Position numbers and translations under genes: made by a program. The notes under the pieces are model-generated. The model was not told the origin of the DNA. It searched no databases and was given only the letters and a program-made list of their open reading frames with translations. 10,335 nt of DNA from the NCBI GenBank assembly GCA_027293245.1, contig JAPUFZ010000102.1, forward strand, positions 1 to 10,335. Reading direction: 5' to 3'. How positions within the stretch are numbered: the first letter of the stretch is position 1; each line of letters opens with the position of its first letter. This document shows positions 8,115-10,335 of this stretch, in pieces. The stretch is from Gammaproteobacteria bacterium (GTDB lineage Bacteria > Pseudomonadota > Gammaproteobacteria > GCA-001735895).

Positions 8115-8269
8115 GACCTAAGGACAGGCCGTTAAGCAGGGAAAAGGCAATATTGTGCAGGGAAGCAAGCTTAAGGATGAGCCTGCAAGGAAGCACTCTC
8201 AAGGATGAGATGGTAGATTCTCCACTGGAGAGAACCAGGCCCTGATCACGGAACGATCAGGGCTTTTTT
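8115..8269 (+). ncRNA. CsrB/RsmX/Y/Z-type CsrA-sequestering small RNA
   Basis: No protein is encoded here. The transcript of about 155 nt (start predicted from the -10 box) holds eight GGA motifs, beginning at 8122, 8140, 8161, 8175, 8189, 8203, 8227 and 8250. CsrA/RsmA binds ANGGA, best in hairpin loops. Visible hairpins with AAGGAN hexaloops are CCU/AGG (loop 8120-8125), GCUU/GAGC (8173-8178), UGC/GCA (8187-8192) and UCUC/GAGA (8201-8206). The last GGA is in the terminator loop. The AGGAUGA and AGGAAGC words are the repeat vocabulary of CsrB. Two GCAGGGAA copies lie at 8136 and 8157. It ends at a strong terminator, and the GacA-like box lies upstream. By family knowledge it would bind CsrA/RsmA and relieve repression of its mRNA targets. 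Membership of a specific Rfam family is not established. Confidence 0.85.
8239..8269 (+). terminator. Rho-independent terminator of the small RNA
   Basis: A perfect 9-bp stem, GCCCTGATC (8239-8247) with GATCAGGGC (8255-8263), has the 7-nt loop ACGGAAC and is followed by six T's (8264-8269). The T-run is only on the + strand, yet no + strand protein gene lies within thousands of bases upstream, which marks a separate + strand transcript. The loop itself contains a GGA. It is not a terminator for trkH, since the - strand lacks a U-run after the stem. Confidence 0.95.
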
Positions 8270-8292
8270 CTGCCCTTGCACAAGGCCATTGA

Positions 8293-9744
8293 CTATTTGC
8301 GCCAGAATGCAGGCGTAAACAGTACTAACAATGTGAATATCTCGAGTCTGCCCAGCAACATGGCAAACACCAGAACCCATTTGGCAAAATCATTGATCGA
8401 AGCAAAATTCTGGCCTACATCACCGAGACCAGGACCCAGGTTATTGAGACAGGCAGCCACTGCTGAAAACGCGGTATCCTGATCGAGCCCCGAGGCCATT
8501 AGCATCAAAAACATCAATGCCGAAATGGCAAAATAAGCCGCGAAAAATCCCCACACCGCCTCGATTACATTTTCGGGCATAGGCTTCTTTCCGATTTTAA
8601 TGACAATTTGTGCATTCGGATGAACCAGGCGTTTCAGCTCCCGTACACCCTGTTTTACCAGCAACAATATTCTTATTACCTTGATTCCACCACCAGTCGA
8701 TCCGGAACAACCGCCAATAAAACTGACGTACAATAGCAACACCGGCAAAAACCCGGGCCAGCTATAGTACTCGGCCGTGGTAAAGCCGGTCGTGGTGCCA
8801 ATGGAAACCACCTGGAACAGACCTTCGACGACCGACTCGGCGGTCGAGGAAAAGGTTTTAGTCAGTTGCAGGTAGCCTATGGTGATGATGCTAACCACTA
8901 ACAACACCAGGAAATAGGTTCTGAATTCAGCGTCATGCCGGTATGGCTGTAAAGACCGACGACGTATGGCGGCAAAATGAAGTGCAAAATTGGCCCCGGA
9001 CAATAACATGAATACCACCGCAATCAGTTCAATCGCGGTGCTGTCAAAATAACCGATGCTTGCATCATGAGTCGAGAATCCGCCAATTGCTACGGTTGAA
9101 AACGCGTGCGCCACCGCATCAAAAAAAGACATGCCTGCTACCCAGTAGGCCAGGCCACAGGCAATGGTCAGGCCCAGATATATATACCACAGAGCTTTCG
9201 CGGTTTCGGTTATTCGCGGGGTGAGCTTGTTATCTTTAACCGGACCAGGTGTTTCGGCACGAAACAATTGCATGCCGCCAATGCCCAGCATCGGCAATAT
9301 AGCCACCGCCAGAACTATGATCCCCATGCCACCAAGCCATTGCAGTTCCTGCCGGTAAAACAACAATGAATGCGGCATCGCATCAATATTTGTAATTACC
9401 GTGGCGCCCGTGGTGGTCAATCCTGACATCGATTCAAACACGGCATCGGTTACCGACATGTCGTAAATACCCGACAGGTAGAGCGGCAGGCCACCAACGG
9501 TACCCAGCACACTCCAGGCCAGTACAACAATCAAAAACCCATCGCGCAGACGAAGTTCCTTCTTTTGCTTAGCGACCGGTAGATATAGCAGAATTCCAAA
9601 CGTCAGGATCAGTGCAAAGGCTTCTATGAAGGGCGTAATCGAGCCGTCATCATAATAGAGTTCGATAAATACAGGCGGCAGCAGGGTACTGCTGAAAACC
9701 ATCAGCAGAAGGCCGAGTATTCGCTGAATAACCAACAATTGCAT
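8293..9744 (-). CDS. trkH: TrkH, K+ uptake channel subunit
   Basis: The 483-residue inner-membrane protein is the ion-conducting subunit of the Trk potassium uptake system, working with TrkA. It is polytopic, with the four pore-loop repeats of the SKT superfamily. The selectivity-filter segments are GLTTTGATV (108-116), FSTVAIGGFSTHD (215-227), SIGTTTGFTT (314-323) and CLNNLGPGLG (432-441). The GGCSGSTGGGIKVIR stretch (345-358) is also typical. The ATG at 9744 gives MQLLVIQRILGLLLMVFS, like the E. coli start. trkH follows trkA after 45 bp and is probably co-transcribed. Its stop lies 24 bp from the small-RNA terminator on the opposite strand. Confidence 0.97.
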   Translation of the reverse strand: MQLLVIQRILGLLLMVFSSTLLPPVFIELYYDDGSITPFIEAFALILTFGILLYLPVAKQKKELRLRDGFLIVVLAWSVLGTVGGLPLYLSGIYDMSVTDAVFESMSGLTTTGATVITNIDAMPHSLLFYRQELQWLGGMGIIVLAVAILPMLGIGGMQLFRAETPGPVKDNKLTPRITETAKALWYIYLGLTIACGLAYWVAGMSFFDAVAHAFSTVAIGGFSTHDASIGYFDSTAIELIAVVFMLLSGANFALHFAAIRRRSLQPYRHDAEFRTYFLVLLVVSIITIGYLQLTKTFSSTAESVVEGLFQVVSIGTTTGFTTAEYYSWPGFLPVLLLYVSFIGGCSGSTGGGIKVIRILLLVKQGVRELKRLVHPNAQIVIKIGKKPMPENVIEAVWGFFAAYFAISALMFLMLMASGLDQDTAFSAVAACLNNLGPGLGDVGQNFASINDFAKWVLVFAMLLGRLEIFTLLVLFTPAFWRK

Positions 9745-9789
9745 AGCCGTTGTACCCTGGTTCTCTTTCTGGATGGATTTTAAGACGCG

Positions 9790-10335
9790 TTAAAAATAGG
9801 TGAACCCGACCTGAAACAGGCGTTCGACCTCGGATATTTTCTTATTATCGGTCAAAAACAGTATCACATGATCCTCGGATTCGATGACGGTATCATGATG
9901 CGCGATAATGACCTGCTCACCTCGCACGATCGCGCTGATGGTAGTGCCGGTGGGTAACTTGATCTGTTCGATTGAGCGCCCAATAACCTTTGAAGAATCC
10001 TTGTCCCCGTGGGCAATTGCCTCGATTGCCTCGGCCGAACCTCTTCGTAACGCATGCACTGCGACCACATCACCTCGACGGATATGGGCGAGCAGGGCGC
10101 CTATGGTTACCTGATGCGCGGAAATGGCAATATCAATCAGTCCGCTTTCCACCAGATCGACATAGGCTGATCGATTGATCAGTGACATTACTTTCACGGC
10201 ACCCATACGTTTGGCCAGAATAGACGACAAAATATTGGCTTCATCGTCGTTAGTTAACGCACAGAACACATCCATAGATTCAATATTTTCTTCTAGCAAA
10301 AGATCGGGGTCTGCAGCATCGCCGAGCAAAACGAT
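9790..10335 (-). CDS. trkA: TrkA, regulatory subunit of the Trk K+ system (C-terminal part)
   Basis: The frame is open to the right edge; the last codons before it read [13 protein letters not shown], so the gene continues beyond the window and no start is visible. The 181 residues seen correspond to the second half of the usual protein of about 458 residues. They include the end of the second nucleotide-binding RCK-N domain ([15 protein letters not shown], then [23 protein letters not shown]) and an RCK-C domain ([20 protein letters not shown] to LFQVGFTYF). TrkA is cytoplasmic, binds NAD(H) and ATP/ADP and gates TrkH. A TTG codon at 10329 is internal and is not the start. Confidence 0.96.
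   Translation of the reverse strand: MVLLGDAADPDLLLEENIESMDVFCALTNDDEANILSSILAKRMGAVKVMSLINRSAYVDLVESGLIDIAISAHQVTIGALLAHIRRGDVVAVHALRRGSAEAIEAIAHGDKDSSKVIGRSIEQIKLPTGTTISAIVRGEQVIIAHHDTVIESEDHVILFLTDNKKISEVERLFQVGFTYF

Larger units (their letters stand above)
7970..8292. other. Intergenic region pip-trkH
   Basis: This 323-bp stretch has no plausible protein gene. In order it holds a possible pip promoter, the GacA-box-like palindrome, a small dyad (8051-8067), the -10 box at 8104-8109, the CsrB/Rsm-like RNA with its terminator, and a short CCTTG-CA-CAAGG palindrome (8274-8285) just before the trkH stop. Confidence 0.8.

Noticed and set aside
8173..8206. Short regular repeats as a CRISPR array
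   Set aside because: The repeated unit is only about 5-8 nt at 14-nt spacing, far below CRISPR dimensions; CsrA-binding loops explain it.
8274..8285. CCTTG-CA-CAAGG as a trkH terminator
   Set aside because: The loop is only 2 nt and no U-run follows on the - strand.
10327..10329. TTG at 10329 as the trkA start
   Set aside because: It lies inside the conserved RCK domain and the frame continues to the window edge, so the gene is simply cut.

Overview
The window looks like chromosomal DNA of a free-living gammaproteobacterium with moderate GC content. The evidence is the groES-groEL operon next to fxsA, the hisB-hisH-hisA order with a monofunctional hisB, dtd, and trkA-trkH. I cannot name the genus. 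Nearly every protein-coding gene belongs to a well-known housekeeping family. The most interesting material lies between the genes.

Layout. On the + strand are the C-terminal half of an MFS transporter (1-600, cut by the window edge) and mtgA, a monofunctional peptidoglycan glycosyltransferase (649-1380). Everything else that codes lies on the - strand. Read from high to low coordinates these are trkA (partial) and trkH (K+ uptake), pip and dtd (overlapping by 4 bp), hisB, hisH and hisA (tightly packed), fxsA, then groES and groEL. A strong hairpin at 1388-1416 separates the convergent mtgA and groEL.

Main discovery. The 323-bp gap between pip and trkH (7970-8292) contains no protein gene but has the full architecture of a CsrB/RsmX/Y/Z-type regulatory RNA on the + strand. 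It has eight GGA motifs in about 155 nt. Several sit in AAGGAN hexaloops, three of them at an exact 14-nt spacing. It ends in a perfect 9-bp terminator with six T's and has a TATACT -10 box upstream. About 90 bp before the predicted start is an 18-bp palindrome, TGTAAG-N6-CCTACA, one base from the GacA (UvrY) activator box. The inference is a GacA-activated RNA that sequesters CsrA/RsmA.

Other regulatory content. groESL has a perfect CIRCE operator (TTAGCACTC-N9-GAGTGCTAA) abutting the -10 of a sigma-70-like promoter, and a good sigma-32 (RpoH) promoter just upstream. This implies both HrcA repression and RpoH activation. A 222-bp MITE-like element with 18-bp perfect terminal inverted repeats and CTAG flanks is inserted exactly at the hisA stop codon; the TAG stop is part of the CTAG. 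hisF, which usually follows hisA in gammaproteobacteria, is absent at that junction, and fxsA follows instead.
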